From: Chloroflexota bacterium
GTDB taxonomy: Bacteria; Chloroflexota; Anaerolineae; Aggregatilineales; Phototrophicaceae
Length of the DNA stretch: 47,588 bases
Reading direction: 5' to 3'
Assembly: GCA_009840575.1 (NCBI GenBank)
Contig: VXNO01000092.1
Location: forward strand, 1-47,588
Each line of letters opens with the position of its first letter. Positions within the stretch are counted from its first letter, which is position 1. Below are positions 1-9,209 of this stretch, one piece after another. The position numbers and the translations under genes are program-made. The notes below the pieces were generated by a model, which did no database searches, was not told the DNA's origin, and was given only the letters and a program-made list of their open reading frames with translations.

Positions 1-20
1 TACCTGTACTTACTGAGGGT

Positions 21-50
21 TGTTGTAGAGGCGCGGCGGCGACTCGCCCG
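21..50 (-). repeat. Dispersed palindromic intergenic repeat, copy A
   Basis: This stretch carries the core GGCGGCGACTCGCCCG. Read on the minus strand it matches the element found at five other intergenic places in the window (core like CGAGTCACCGCCTCG, usually flanked by CCCTACACC). It lies just beyond the 3' end of the Uma2-family gene. The half-sites GAG/CTC can form a short stem. The function is unknown. Confidence 0.6.
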
Positions 51-67
51 TTGCGCTTATCTGCTGT

Positions 68-637
68 CTACTTGGGGAAGATATCCGCGACTTCAACCTC
101 GAAGCCAGGCAGGATATCCGCGGCGGAGAGCTTGTCGCCCTCGCGGTGGATTTTTGCGCCCTCGCTGGTATGCGCATCCACCTCGCGCAGGTCGGGATGC
201 ACGATCCATACTTGCCGGCAGCCGGCTTGCAGCAGTTGGTTGATCTTGAGACGGATATCAGTCATGGTGTTGCTGGGTGACATAATCTCGATCGCCAGGT
301 CGGGCGCGCCTTCCATGAATACTGTTGGCAAGGTGCCTTGAGCCTTTTCGCTGCTGATGAAGGCAATGTCGATGCCGCGCACGGAGTCTCTTCCATAGGG
401 ATTTCGCTCCAGAATGAAACCGGCATCGCCGCCGGTAACACGACCCAATCCATGCGCCATCACGAAACTGCGCAAGGGTCCGCCGAGCGCGAACAATATC
501 TCGCCATGTTGTGGGCTTGTCAGTGGCATCGTAACAATCTCTCCTTCGACGAGTTCAACGGCGCAGTCGGCATATTCGGGGGAGTTGGCGATTTCCAGAA
601 TGTTGTCAGCGGTGACGGCTTGCCTCAGTACAGTCAT
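68..637 (-). CDS. Uma2 family (DUF820) endonuclease-like protein
   Basis: This 189-residue protein matches the Uma2/DUF820 family, which has a PD-(D/E)XK nuclease fold and is common in cyanobacteria and Chloroflexota. The visible signature is an Asp at about 90 (RGIDIAFIS), Glu117 in DLAIEIMSPS, Lys131 in RLKINQLLQAG, and the strand RQVWIVHP. These are the acidic and lysine positions of the family. The length is normal (about 185-200 residues). The ATG has a GAGGAAG Shine-Dalgarno a few bases upstream, and a TACAAT-like -10 lies at 73-78 bases into the upstream block (minus strand 678-673). No partner gene is visible, so it is probably monocistronic. The substrate of these proteins is not established; nuclease activity is inferred from the fold. 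Confidence 0.85.
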   Translation of the reverse strand: MTVLRQAVTADNILEIANSPEYADCAVELVEGEIVTMPLTSPQHGEILFALGGPLRSFVMAHGLGRVTGGDAGFILERNPYGRDSVRGIDIAFISSEKAQGTLPTVFMEGAPDLAIEIMSPSNTMTDIRLKINQLLQAGCRQVWIVHPDLREVDAHTSEGAKIHREGDKLSAADILPGFEVEVADIFPK

Positions 638-818
638 GGGGATTGCTTCCTCGTCTCGTCTGCTGCAAGCCTATTGTAGCGCAAGAAAAATGACGAATTG
701 CGGAGGGAAATCGAAGGTAGCTGCGGAACATAAGCCATAAAGACATATTTCGGCTTTTGCGCCGGGGCGCGCTTTGTGGTCAAATGCAGCCGATAGCCAA
801 ACGCAGGATATTCCCCCT

Positions 819-2009
819 ATGAGAATCGACCGTGTTCGCGCCCTGCATGTCCGCGGGCAGTGGGATTATCACGAGCCCCTCGCCGAAGCCCACCTCGCTC
901 GCCCAGCCGCGATCTATCCCGAGCTGGCGGGGAAGGTCAATTTTCCCGTCGACCCCGCGGCGGGGCCGCCCTACGAACTCGAAAGGCGCTTCCTGCTAAT
1001 TGATACCGACCAGGGCGCAACGGGTATCTGTGGCGCGCTCAGCGATGAGGATTGCGCTATCATCAACCGAACTTTCGCCGACTTGCTAATCGGCGAAGAT
1101 CCACAGGCTGTCGAGCGCATCTGGGACAAGATGTACCGACACGCCATTCATGGCCGCAAAGGCGCGGCTATGCTGGCGCTGAGCAAGGTCGACCTGGCGC
1201 TGTGGGACCTCAAAGGCAAGCTGCTGGGCGCGCCGGTCTATCAACTGCTGGGCGGACCGACTCGCAGCAAAATCAAGGCATACGCGTCCATGCTTGGCTA
1301 CTCGGTTGAGCCGAACAAGGTCATCGAGCGCACGCGACATTTCGCCGCGCAAGGCTTCACCGCCTTCAAGTGGTTCTTGCCGGGCGTACCCCACCATGGC
1401 GAAGCGGGTATCCGCCGCAACCTGTCCATCATCCGCGCCGCCCGTGAAGCGGCAGGACCCGACGCCGACATCATGTTTGATGCCTGGAGCAGTTGGAATG
1501 TGCCATTCACCCAGCGCATGATCGAGCTTTCGGCTCCCTATCGCCCGACCTGGTTTGAAGAGCCAGTGCTGGCTGACCTCATCCCCCAATATGCTGAGCT
1601 GCGGCGTGGGGCGCGCGGCGTCTTCATCAGCGGCGGCGAGCATGAATATACGCGCTGGGGCATCAAGGCGCTGCTGGATGCGCAAGCTGTGCATATCTTG
1701 CAACCCGATGTTACTTGGGCGGGCGGCTTAAGCGAAATGACCAAAATCTGCGCGCTGGCATCCGCTTATGCGATTCCTGTCATCCCGCATCATGGCGGCT
1801 GGGCGTCCACGCATTTGATCGCCTCGCAAACCATCACTACATGCCCCATGCAAGAATGGCTCTTCCTGGCGGGTCGCCCGGACAATGTTTTTTACAAGCA
1901 CAAGCTCGTGCCTGTGGACGGGCATATTCACCTGCCGAGCGCGCCCGGGCTGAGCATGGATATGGCTGACGGGCTGGAGCTGCTGGCAGAATATGTGCTG
2001 GCTGGCTAG
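819..2009 (+). CDS. Enolase-superfamily sugar-acid dehydratase (mandelate racemase/muconate lactonizing family)
   Basis: This 396-residue protein has the N-terminal capping domain and C-terminal barrel of the mandelate racemase/muconate lactonizing family. The barrel carries the three metal ligands: Asp221 (MFDAWSSW), Glu247 (WFEEPV) and Glu274 (GGEHEYTRW), plus a His pair at 324-325 (VIPHHGG). The usual KxK base motif is reduced to a single lysine (Lys184 in FKWFLPG), as I recall from the L-rhamnonate dehydratase-like branch. It therefore most likely dehydrates an aldonic acid to a 2-keto-3-deoxy acid; the substrate is not known. I chose the ATG at 819 (CAGGA upstream), although a TTG at 774 is in frame. 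recJ starts 3 bases after its stop. The HpcH/HpaI aldolase at 22457-23266 could cleave such a product. Confidence 0.87.
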   Translation: MRIDRVRALHVRGQWDYHEPLAEAHLARPAAIYPELAGKVNFPVDPAAGPPYELERRFLLIDTDQGATGICGALSDEDCAIINRTFADLLIGEDPQAVERIWDKMYRHAIHGRKGAAMLALSKVDLALWDLKGKLLGAPVYQLLGGPTRSKIKAYASMLGYSVEPNKVIERTRHFAAQGFTAFKWFLPGVPHHGEAGIRRNLSIIRAAREAAGPDADIMFDAWSSWNVPFTQRMIELSAPYRPTWFEEPVLADLIPQYAELRRGARGVFISGGEHEYTRWGIKALLDAQAVHILQPDVTWAGGLSEMTKICALASAYAIPVIPHHGGWASTHLIASQTITTCPMQEWLFLAGRPDNVFYKHKLVPVDGHIHLPSAPGLSMDMADGLELLAEYVLAG

Positions 2010-2012
2010 CTG

Positions 2013-4304
2013 GTGAGGCACTCGTCCCGCGTCTGGCAGCTCCCGCCACAAGACGATTTGCCGTCCGCGCTGCATTCGACTGTCGGTGGGCATCCCATCG
2101 TGGCGAGGCGGCTGGCGCGCATGGGTATTAGTGATCCAACAGCCGCCCGACAATTCCTTGACTCCGCGCAATATAGTCCGACCCCAGCCAGCGCCCTGCC
2201 CGATATCGAAGTGGCTGTGGCGCGCCTGCGACAAGCTATCCGCCAGGCAGAGCGCATCCTGGTCTGGGGCGACTTTGATGTCGATGGGCAGACGGCTTCG
2301 GCTTTGCTCTATGCGTCGCTTCGTGAGTTGGGCGCGCGCGTCACTGTCCACCTGCCCAATCGATTCCGCGAGGGGCATGGCATTCATCTGGCGACCCTGC
2401 AACGTCACCTGCAAGACGGTTTTGACCTGCTGCTGACCTGCGATACCGGCGTTGACGCGCACCAGGCGGTTGCGCTGGCGGCAGAACGGGGCGTCGATAC
2501 CATCATCACCGACCACCACGCTTTGCCCGAGCGCTTGCCGAATGCGCTAGCTGTTGTCAATCCGCGCCGCTTGCCTGAGGGGCACCCCCTGCGCGATTTG
2601 CCCGGCGTTGGCGTGGCTTACAAGCTCATCCAGATGCTGGAGCCGGCAATCGCCGCCGCGCATCTTGACCTGGTCGCGCTGGGTATGGTCGCCGATGTCA
2701 TGCCGCTGCTGGGTGAAAACCGCTACTTGCTGCAACTGGGCTTGGAACAACTGCGTTATTCTCCCCGCGTTGGCATCCGCGCTATCCTGCAGCGCGCGCA
2801 AATTGACGCCGCCGCGCTCAACGAAGGGCACATCGGCTTTGCTATCGCGCCGCGCTTGAACGCCCTGGGACGAGTCGGCGATGCCAACCCAGCGGTCGAG
2901 CTGCTGACCACCGATAACTATGACCGCGCCTTGAGCCTGGCTGGCAACCTGGAAGAAGCCAACAGCCGCCGCCGCTTCTTGTCCAACCAGGTCTATGCCG
3001 CCGCCATCCACCAGGTCGAAGCCGAGCCGCACCTGCTGGACTATGCCGCGCTGGTCTTGCAGCATCACGAATGGCACAGCGGCGTCATCGGCATCGTAGC
3101 CAGCCGCCTGGTCGAAGAATTCGCCCTGCCCACCGTGCTGCTGTCTGCGCCCGGGGAGGAACTGGCGCGTGGCTCGGCGCGGTCGGTGGCTGGGCTGGAT
3201 ATCATGGCGGCGCTGCGACAGACGCAAGGACTGCTGCACAGCTACGGCGGGCATAGCATGGCTGCGGGCATGAGCCTGCGCGCGGACTCCATCAGCGACT
3301 TTCGGCGGGCGCTTTCGCGGGCGGTGCGTGATATGGGTGGCGCGCCAGCAGCCCCGCCCCTGACCATCGCCGCCGACCTGAGCCTGCCCGAACTTAGCTC
3401 CGAGCTGACCGATGAAATCGAGCGCCTGGCACCATTTGGGCAGGGCAATCCACCACTGATCCTGCTGACGCGCGGCTTGAGCCTGGCCAGCCAACGCGGC
3501 TTGGGGCGGCGCGGCGACCATCGGCAAGTCATTGTCGCCGACCAGGCTGACAACCGCCAACGAGTCATCTGGTGGCGTGGCGCGGGCAAGTCGCTACCCA
3601 AAGGCGTATTCGACCTCGCTTATACCCTGCGCGCCAGCCACTTTCGCGGTCAGCGCGAAAACCTGGTCGAGTGGCTGGCTTGGCGCGAAAATCCCGGCGC
3701 AGCCGTCGAATTGCCATCAGCCGCGCCCAAGCTGCTATCTATAGACTATACAAGCAGTGCAAACGCGCTAGACGACCTGACGCAGGCTCGTCAGCAATTC
3801 CCTGCCGCGCAAGTCTGGGCGGAAGGCGCGCAAATGCCCGATTGTGTTAGTCGCTTGCAGCTTGCGCCCGGCGAGACCTTGATCGTCTGGACGATACCGG
3901 CTTCGCGGTTGATCTGGCAGGCGGCGCTGGAGACGGTCAATCCAGCGCGGCTAATTGCATTTGCTGTGCGCCCGGCTTGGTGGCAGCCCAATGCTTTCCT
4001 GACGCGCTTGTACGGCATGGCAAAATACGCGGTCGCCCAGCGCGATGGCGCTGCTGATGTGCCGGCTCTGGCGGCGGCGCTGGGTGATCGGGCGCTGGCG
4101 GTGCAGGCTGGTTTGCATTTGCTGCGCGCGCGGGGCTTGCTCGAGGTTGAGGCGGCGGATGGTCAGCTGCGGCTGTGGCTGACGCAAGCAAGCCCGGATG
4201 CAAAGCGCTGCGACAAGTGGCGGGCGCGCCTGGAGCTAATCCTGCGTGAGACGCGCGCCTACCGTGATTATTGGCGGCTGCATGCCCTGGCGGAACTGGC
4301 TTGA
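2013..4304 (+). CDS. recJ: Single-stranded-DNA-specific exonuclease RecJ
   Basis: This 763-residue DHH-family nuclease degrades single-stranded DNA 5' to 3' in recombination and base-excision repair. The motifs are in order: DFDVDG (87-92, metal-binding Asp), CDTG (Asp144), DHH (167-169), LPGVGVAYK (197 on), and the DHHA1 motif SYGGHSMAAGM at about 409. An OB-like segment follows, then a C-terminal region of about 190 residues beyond the E. coli-type core (about 570 residues). Some Firmicutes RecJ proteins also carry a C-terminal extension. The GTG start lies 3 bases after the dehydratase stop and has only a weak Shine-Dalgarno, so the two genes are probably cotranscribed, although their functions are unrelated. 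All catalytic residues that I can check are present. Confidence 0.93.
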   Translation: MRHSSRVWQLPPQDDLPSALHSTVGGHPIVARRLARMGISDPTAARQFLDSAQYSPTPASALPDIEVAVARLRQAIRQAERILVWGDFDVDGQTASALLYASLRELGARVTVHLPNRFREGHGIHLATLQRHLQDGFDLLLTCDTGVDAHQAVALAAERGVDTIITDHHALPERLPNALAVVNPRRLPEGHPLRDLPGVGVAYKLIQMLEPAIAAAHLDLVALGMVADVMPLLGENRYLLQLGLEQLRYSPRVGIRAILQRAQIDAAALNEGHIGFAIAPRLNALGRVGDANPAVELLTTDNYDRALSLAGNLEEANSRRRFLSNQVYAAAIHQVEAEPHLLDYAALVLQHHEWHSGVIGIVASRLVEEFALPTVLLSAPGEELARGSARSVAGLDIMAALRQTQGLLHSYGGHSMAAGMSLRADSISDFRRALSRAVRDMGGAPAAPPLTIAADLSLPELSSELTDEIERLAPFGQGNPPLILLTRGLSLASQRGLGRRGDHRQVIVADQADNRQRVIWWRGAGKSLPKGVFDLAYTLRASHFRGQRENLVEWLAWRENPGAAVELPSAAPKLLSIDYTSSANALDDLTQARQQFPAAQVWAEGAQMPDCVSRLQLAPGETLIVWTIPASRLIWQAALETVNPARLIAFAVRPAWWQPNAFLTRLYGMAKYAVAQRDGAADVPALAAALGDRALAVQAGLHLLRARGLLEVEAADGQLRLWLTQASPDAKRCDKWRARLELILRETRAYRDYWRLHALAELA

Positions 4305-4348
4305 TACTTAGCGAGAAACCTGAGCGGCAACCGAGACAGACACCAGTG

Positions 4349-4357
4349 TGGTACAAT
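4349..4357 (+). promoter_or_regulatory. Candidate extended -10 promoter for the TIM-barrel isomerase gene
   Basis: TGG followed by TACAAT forms an extended -10 (TGn-TAnAAT). The predicted start of transcription is near 4364, and the GAGGGA Shine-Dalgarno at 4377-4382 precedes the ATG at 4392. I see no convincing -35, as expected for an extended -10 site. Confidence 0.5.
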
Positions 4358-4391
4358 CCGCCGCAAACAGTCTGGCGAGGGACAAGCTGCC

Positions 4392-5150
4392 ATGCCTTTT
4401 GAGCAATCCGTATCCTGGTGGTGCTATGAAGTCCGCGGCATAGACGAAAAAGACTTGCTGCGCGAAATCAAAGCCATCGGCTATAGCGCCGTTGAGCTCG
4501 TGCCGCGTCACAAATTTTCACTGGTCCGCGATCATGGCTTGCGCATCGCCGCCCATCAACTGCATGTGCCGCTGGAGCAGGGCATCAGCCACCCAAAATA
4601 CTGGGACGACATCCAACGCCAGGCGGAGGCATCGCTGAGAATGGCGCAGGAATGGGATATCCCTTACCTCATCTGTTTCAGTGGCAATCGCGAGGGGCTG
4701 GACGACCAGCGCGGGGCGGAGAACGCCATTCGCCATCTCGCGCAGTTGGCGAAATCAGCTGAAAGCGCCGGCATTACCCTCGTCCTGGAGCTGCTGAATA
4801 GCAAAGTCAATCATCCCGACTATATGTGCGATACGACAGCCTGGGGACAGCAGGTGGTATCGGCGGTGAATTCGCCACGCGCGCGCCTGCTCTATGACAT
4901 TTATCACATGCAGGTGATGGAAGGCGACATCATCCAGACCATCCGCGACAATCACCAGTGGATCGCTTATTACCATACGGCTGGCGTGCCCGGCCGCCAC
5001 GAGATTGATGCTTCGCAGGAACTCAACTACGCCGCTATTAGCCGCGCTATTGCCGAGACGGGCTTCGGCGGCTACCTGGGGCAGGAGTTTCTGCCGACTG
5101 CCGACTGGCGCTCGGCGCTGCGCGAGGCTTTCGAAATTTGCAGTGTGTGA
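4392..5150 (+). CDS. Hydroxypyruvate isomerase-like TIM-barrel protein (sugar phosphate isomerase/epimerase family)
   Basis: This 252-residue protein is an AP-endonuclease-2-type TIM barrel, close in layout to hydroxypyruvate isomerase (Hyi) and related sugar isomerases. The metal/catalytic positions are visible: Glu in LVLELLNSKVNH, Asp-His in LLYDIYHMQ, His in YYHTAGVPGRHE, and the C-terminal Glu in GYLGQEF. GRHE before a Gln/Glu-rich stretch is typical of Hyi. The start is supported by GAGGGA ten bases upstream and an extended -10 site. It has its own promoter and converges on the EamA gene with 37 bases between stops. The exact substrate (hydroxypyruvate, or a ketose) cannot be told from the sequence. 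The protein has no signal peptide and is therefore cytoplasmic. Confidence 0.85.
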   Translation: MPFEQSVSWWCYEVRGIDEKDLLREIKAIGYSAVELVPRHKFSLVRDHGLRIAAHQLHVPLEQGISHPKYWDDIQRQAEASLRMAQEWDIPYLICFSGNREGLDDQRGAENAIRHLAQLAKSAESAGITLVLELLNSKVNHPDYMCDTTAWGQQVVSAVNSPRARLLYDIYHMQVMEGDIIQTIRDNHQWIAYYHTAGVPGRHEIDASQELNYAAISRAIAETGFGGYLGQEFLPTADWRSALREAFEICSV

Positions 5151-5187
5151 GAGCGCTCCAATATAGCCAGAAAACCAACTGCTTGAG

Positions 5188-6111
5188 CTAATACGCGCCA
5201 CGTTGCAGGGAGCCCCGCCAGGCGCCAGCCGGTTTCTTCACCTCTTGCAGCAGCGCGATGCCAACAATGATCACCGCCATGCCGGCCAGCATGGTCTGGG
5301 TAATTTCTTCATTGAGCGCCAGGACGCCGCCAACGCTCGCTACAATCGGGATGATGTAGCTAGCCAAGGCAGCAGCCGTCGCGCCGAACCGTTTGATATT
5401 GTAGAAGGACAGCATGAACGCCAGGAAGGTGCCCACCAGCGCCGTATAGCCTAGCGCCAAGACCCCGGCGCCATCAGCCGCGCTCGCGTCAAAACCCACC
5501 GTCAGCAACGAATAGGGCAGCGCCACCACGGCGGTCGTGACGATGCGGATGCTGCCCACATCATAAGCATCATAGCCGCGCAGAAATTTGCGCGCATAGA
5601 TCACCATCACCGAGGTGAAGACCATGCCCACGCCCACCAGCAGGTAGCCGATCGACTGAGTCTGCTGGGTACCGGACAGACCATCTTCGCCGCTTATTGC
5701 CAGCATCATCGCGCCGCCCAGCGCCAAGCCAACACCCAATGCCTTGCGCCGCGTCAGTAGCTCGTCCGGCAAGGCGAAATGCGCCAAACAGATCGTCAGC
5801 GCAGGGCCTGTCGAGAAGATCAACGATGACAAGCCGCTGGATAGATATTGCAAGGATGAGATGATGCAGAACATAGGCGCAGCCGTGCCAAAGGCGCCCA
5901 GCAAGCCCGCCCGCCACCACAAGGTGCGATCGCGCGGCAGCCGCTTGCCCGCCAGGAAATACACAATAAGGCACAGCGCGCTGGCGGCCAGCATGCGCAA
6001 GGCGATGAAAGTTGCCGGGTCGAATTGCCCTACGACAAAACGCGAGGCGACCAGCGACGAGCCGAAAAACAAGCCCAGCAGCGCCACATAGGGCAAGGCT
6101 GTAATTGTCAA
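5188..6111 (-). CDS. EamA-family (drug/metabolite superfamily) transporter
   Basis: This 307-residue integral membrane protein has about ten hydrophobic helices arranged as two EamA repeats (about 5-140 and 155-290). Each repeat has the family signs: an N-terminal GxxFGSSxVASRF segment in the first, and the ALNEEITQTMLAGMAVIIVG segment at the end of the second. Proteins of this family export metabolites or amino acids; the substrate cannot be predicted. The start is a TTG, chosen because AAGGA (minus strand 6122-6118) sits six bases upstream. It is convergent with the isomerase gene and separated from the VOC gene by about 110 bases with no obvious terminator. Confidence 0.88.
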   Translation of the reverse strand: MTITALPYVALLGLFFGSSLVASRFVVGQFDPATFIALRMLAASALCLIVYFLAGKRLPRDRTLWWRAGLLGAFGTAAPMFCIISSLQYLSSGLSSLIFSTGPALTICLAHFALPDELLTRRKALGVGLALGGAMMLAISGEDGLSGTQQTQSIGYLLVGVGMVFTSVMVIYARKFLRGYDAYDVGSIRIVTTAVVALPYSLLTVGFDASAADGAGVLALGYTALVGTFLAFMLSFYNIKRFGATAAALASYIIPIVASVGGVLALNEEITQTMLAGMAVIIVGIALLQEVKKPAGAWRGSLQRGAY

Positions 6112-6220
6112 TTCTGTTCCTTCGATCGCGCGATTGTGGTTATGTCGGGCAGTCTAACACGGAATAGGCGGCGAACCAGCGGGCAAGTTTCAGCCCTGCC
6201 TTCGTCCTGGCGGCAGGCAA

Positions 6221-6643
6221 TCAGCCATTCACCTGGAATAGCTCGACCACTTCGCCACCAGGACCTTCAAAAAAGGCAATGGTCACGGGCAGATGCCCCA
6301 GCTGCACGTCCTTCAGCTCCACCGTCACTTTGCTGCCCGCTGCCCGCGCGCGCTCCAATGTCGCCGCGATATCCGTGCAGGCGAGCGCGAAGTGAAAGAC
6401 GATATTGCCTTTGGTATCTTCCGGGAGTGTTTGCCCGGGTTGCGGCTCAAATAGCTCAAGGTGGCTGCCATCGCCGATATCCAGCAGGCAGATGCGTCGT
6501 CCGCCGCCGTCCCATTCGACCACTTGGCTCATGCCCAGCACATCCACATAAAAGGCTTTTGAGGCTGCATAATCGCGCGTCTGGATAGCGATGTGGTGGC
6601 TGCCCAAACCGGGCGCAATTTTGTTCTTCGTTCCCACTGGCAT
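6221..6643 (-). CDS. VOC (glyoxalase/bleomycin-resistance fold) family protein
   Basis: This 140-residue protein forms a two-module vicinal-oxygen-chelate fold. Likely metal ligands are His16 or 17 (GSHHIAIQT), Glu63 (SHLELFE), His84 (FHFALACTD) and Glu134 (EVVELFQVNG), which is the H-E-H-E pattern of glyoxalase I and methylmalonyl-CoA epimerase. The length fits a single-chain VOC subunit that would work as a dimer. A TATAAT sits on the minus strand at 6681-6676, about 35 bases before the ATG, so the gene probably has its own promoter. The reaction (lactoylglutathione lyase, epimerase or dioxygenase-like) cannot be chosen from sequence alone. Confidence 0.85.
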   Translation of the reverse strand: MPVGTKNKIAPGLGSHHIAIQTRDYAASKAFYVDVLGMSQVVEWDGGGRRICLLDIGDGSHLELFEPQPGQTLPEDTKGNIVFHFALACTDIAATLERARAAGSKVTVELKDVQLGHLPVTIAFFEGPGGEVVELFQVNG

Positions 6644-6756
6644 TGGCTGTCTCCTGCTCGTTGGTTGGCGGGGTGATTATACACCTAGGCAATTGTCCAA
6701 ACTGCTATGTCGCCCATCGCTTATTCGCCAGGCGCTCAGCCATTTTCTTGTCTATT

Positions 6757-7755
6757 CTACAAGTCGGCACGCTCCATAAACACATTCTGGTTGGCTGCCC
6801 AGTCTTCGTAGCCGATGCGCTGATTGTCAGTCAGCCAGTTAATCTTGTCATTCAGGCAAGCCAGCAAGCGAGGCTCATCGATATCCAGGCTGAAGCCGCC
6901 ATATTCGACCAAGTCATCCAGCGCGCCGACCACCAACGCGCCGTCGGAATCGAGGGCGGCTGCGCTGTTGCCAGTTTGACCTCGCGCGACTACATCAATC
7001 TGTCCGTCCAGCAGAGCGGCTATGAGCTCACTTTCGCCGCTATCGCCACCCATATAGATAACCTGGGGCATGCTGTCGTCAGGCGGCTCTATGCCGGTTC
7101 GCTGCGCCAGGTTGTCAGTTTCACGCGCTGCTGTGATGACAAAATCTTCGCTGCCATCGGCGACCAGGCTGCCTTGCGGCGTATGCACAGTCACGCCTTT
7201 TGCCAGCACGCCATCGGCATCAACCAGCCCGGTCAATTCCAGCAGCCTGAATTCGCCCGTCGTGCCGAGCAAGGCACCAGCGCGCACCTGGCTGTTGAGC
7301 GAGGCATAGCTGTCCAGGTCCTGGGCATCTTCTGCGCGCATCAACAGCGATTGGCGAAAAGTTATATGTCCGTCTGTGAAAGCGATCCGCTCTAGTCCAT
7401 CGCCATCATAACGCCGCGAGTCCAGCCGGGTGATGCCACCGCCCACCAGGTCAAAGTCGGGGCTGGCAGCGCGCAGCCAAATCTCGTCCCAAAGCGCGAT
7501 GCCCTGTCGCGTGAATGACAAGCCAGCGCCATTCAGAGTTTCCAGCGCGGCGAGCAAGTCGGCTTCGTAGCCCAGGTGAGTGTCAAATTCGGGCGCATCG
7601 GGGTCGGCAGCGGCGCTATAGCTGACGGGCGCGAAGAAGGCATAAAAGCCTACTTTGAGTCTGCGCTCGGCGCAGGGTTGCGGCTCGGCGTCGGCGGCGC
7701 TCGCTGGCCAGCAGAGCAGAATGAACGAGAGCAATATCAACAACGCGCGAGGCAT
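6757..7755 (-). CDS. Secreted solute-binding protein, family 3 (amino-acid-type ABC binding protein)
   Basis: This 332-residue protein starts with a clear signal peptide (hydrophobic residues 3-20, ending ASAADA). It continues as a family-3 periplasmic binding domain: RRLKVGFYAFFAPVSY, a GYEADLLAAL segment, WDEIWLRAASPDFDLVGGGIT, then the second lobe with GALLGTTGE and LLDGQIDVV. It would bind a small polar solute, perhaps an amino acid, outside the membrane. No permease or ATPase is beside it, so it is an orphan receptor or works with a transporter elsewhere. AAAGGAGGTG (7770-7761) gives an excellent Shine-Dalgarno six bases before the ATG. The gene is divergent from the sugar importer. Confidence 0.85.
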   Translation of the reverse strand: MPRALLILLSFILLCWPASAADAEPQPCAERRLKVGFYAFFAPVSYSAAADPDAPEFDTHLGYEADLLAALETLNGAGLSFTRQGIALWDEIWLRAASPDFDLVGGGITRLDSRRYDGDGLERIAFTDGHITFRQSLLMRAEDAQDLDSYASLNSQVRAGALLGTTGEFRLLELTGLVDADGVLAKGVTVHTPQGSLVADGSEDFVITAARETDNLAQRTGIEPPDDSMPQVIYMGGDSGESELIAALLDGQIDVVARGQTGNSAAALDSDGALVVGALDDLVEYGGFSLDIDEPRLLACLNDKINWLTDNQRIGYEDWAANQNVFMERADL

Positions 7756-7835
7756 AGCGCCACCTCCTTTGGCAATGCCTGGACTATACCAGCTCGCGCG
7801 GCAAAACGATACCTGGCAGCGTGGCGTATCGCTGT

Positions 7836-7864
7836 TTGACAGGCGCGGCGGGCTGGCTTACAAT
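7836..7864 (+). promoter_or_regulatory. Strong sigma-70 promoter of the sugar ABC operon
   Basis: A perfect TTGACA (7836-7841) is followed by a 17-base spacer and TACAAT (7859-7864), which is five of six -10 bases. Transcription would start near 7871, giving a leader of about 50 bases with GGAGA (7908-7912) before the ATG at 7920. This is the best promoter match in the window. Confidence 0.8.
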
Positions 7865-7919
7865 CGGCTACGTGTAATCCCACTTCCGAACTTATCTCAC
7901 ACAATATGGAGAAAACAAC

Positions 7920-9197
7920 ATGCGTAAACTCTTGGCTCTACTCGTAGTTTTGGCAATGCTCATTTCTGTGGCTCCAGCTTTATCGCAAGATATGGTTGAG
8001 TTGCGCATCCGCTGGTACGACGATGGCAATGAGGGCGAAGTCCTGCGCGACTTGCTGGATCGCTACGAGATGGAAAATCCCGGCGTCAGCATTGAGATCG
8101 ACACCGTGCCCTATCGCTCCATCCTCGAGCAGCTGCCGCTCGACCTGGCGGCTGGCGAAGGTCCCGATATGGCGCGCGTAACCGACCTCGGTGGCTTGGC
8201 CGAATACTACCTGGACATGACCCCCTACCTCAGCGACCCCGCCTATTGGGAAGAGAACTTCGGTCCTTTCTTGAACTGGAAGCGCCAGCCCGGCGACATG
8301 AGCAGCATCCCCGGCTTCATGACACAGCTGACCATCACTGGTCCGCTCATCAATCGTACGCTGTTTGAGCAGGCGGGCATCGATGTGCCAAGCGATATGA
8401 GCGACTCGGTAAGCTGGGAAGAGTGGGCAGCCGCGTCTGTGGCAGTCGCCGAAGCGCTGGAGATACCCTATCCCATGGCGATGGACCGCAGCGGCCACCG
8501 TTTCGCTGGTCCCGCCATCAGCAGCGGCGCGATGTACTTCGACGACATGGGGCATCCCACCGTCATGGACGAAGGCTTCCGCAACATGGCTGAATTGTTC
8601 GTCAACTGGCACCTGGACGGCACCATGCACCCCGAGATGTGGCCGCTCAGCGAAGGTTATGCCGGCGCGAACGAAGAATTCGCCAATGCCGAGCTGGTCT
8701 TCTACATGTCTGGCAGCTGGCAGGTCGGTCAATTCAGCGAGCAGATTGGCGACGCCTTCGACTGGCAAGTTGTCCCCAACCCCTGTGGTCCCGGCGGCTG
8801 CACTGGCATGCCCGGTGGCGCGGCGCTGGTTGGCATCGGCGCGACCGAGCATCCCGAAGAGGTCACTGCGGTGATGGAATACCTGGCCAGCCAGGAAGTT
8901 CTGGGCGAATTCGCGGCGCGCACGCTCTTTATCCCGGCGCATGCTGGTTTGTCATCGGCTGGCGTGGACTTTGATACCGATCTGCAATTGGCGAAGGACG
9001 CCCTGGGTGTATTCGTCGGGCAGGTGGGCACGCTGGAGCAGACCGCATTTGACCTGCAAGCCTATGCCTTCAACCGCGCGGTCTTTGATGCCACCCGCGA
9101 TCGTCTGACGCAGGCGATGGTCGGCGAGCTGACGCTGGATGAAGCCATCGCGCGCATCCAGGACGACGTCGACACCGCCTTGGCTGAGCAAGGCTAA
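7920..9197 (+). CDS. Carbohydrate ABC transporter, extracellular substrate-binding protein (family 1)
   Basis: This 425-residue protein has a signal peptide (MRKLLALLVVLAMLISVAPA, cleavage near ALSQ-D) and a family-1 extracellular solute-binding domain. It has the typical opening ELRIRWYDDGNEGEVLRDLL, then a GPDMARVTDLG segment, FYMSGSWQVGQF, and GGAALVGIGATEHPEEV in the closing part. It captures a sugar or oligosaccharide and delivers it to the two permeases encoded next. There is no lipobox cysteine, so surface retention is by another means. It has its own strong promoter and a GGAGA Shine-Dalgarno. A hairpin right after the stop probably keeps its transcript more abundant than that of the permeases. 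The sugar is unknown. Confidence 0.92.
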   Translation: MRKLLALLVVLAMLISVAPALSQDMVELRIRWYDDGNEGEVLRDLLDRYEMENPGVSIEIDTVPYRSILEQLPLDLAAGEGPDMARVTDLGGLAEYYLDMTPYLSDPAYWEENFGPFLNWKRQPGDMSSIPGFMTQLTITGPLINRTLFEQAGIDVPSDMSDSVSWEEWAAASVAVAEALEIPYPMAMDRSGHRFAGPAISSGAMYFDDMGHPTVMDEGFRNMAELFVNWHLDGTMHPEMWPLSEGYAGANEEFANAELVFYMSGSWQVGQFSEQIGDAFDWQVVPNPCGPGGCTGMPGGAALVGIGATEHPEEVTAVMEYLASQEVLGEFAARTLFIPAHAGLSSAGVDFDTDLQLAKDALGVFVGQVGTLEQTAFDLQAYAFNRAVFDATRDRLTQAMVGELTLDEAIARIQDDVDTALAEQG

Positions 9198-9209
9198 TTG
9201 CCCCACGAC

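Noticed and set aside
2547-3560. Long open frame on the minus strand inside recJ
   Set aside because: It is the antisense of conserved recJ motifs. Its translation is rich in Arg, Gln and Ala without any domain, as expected from GC-rich coding DNA.
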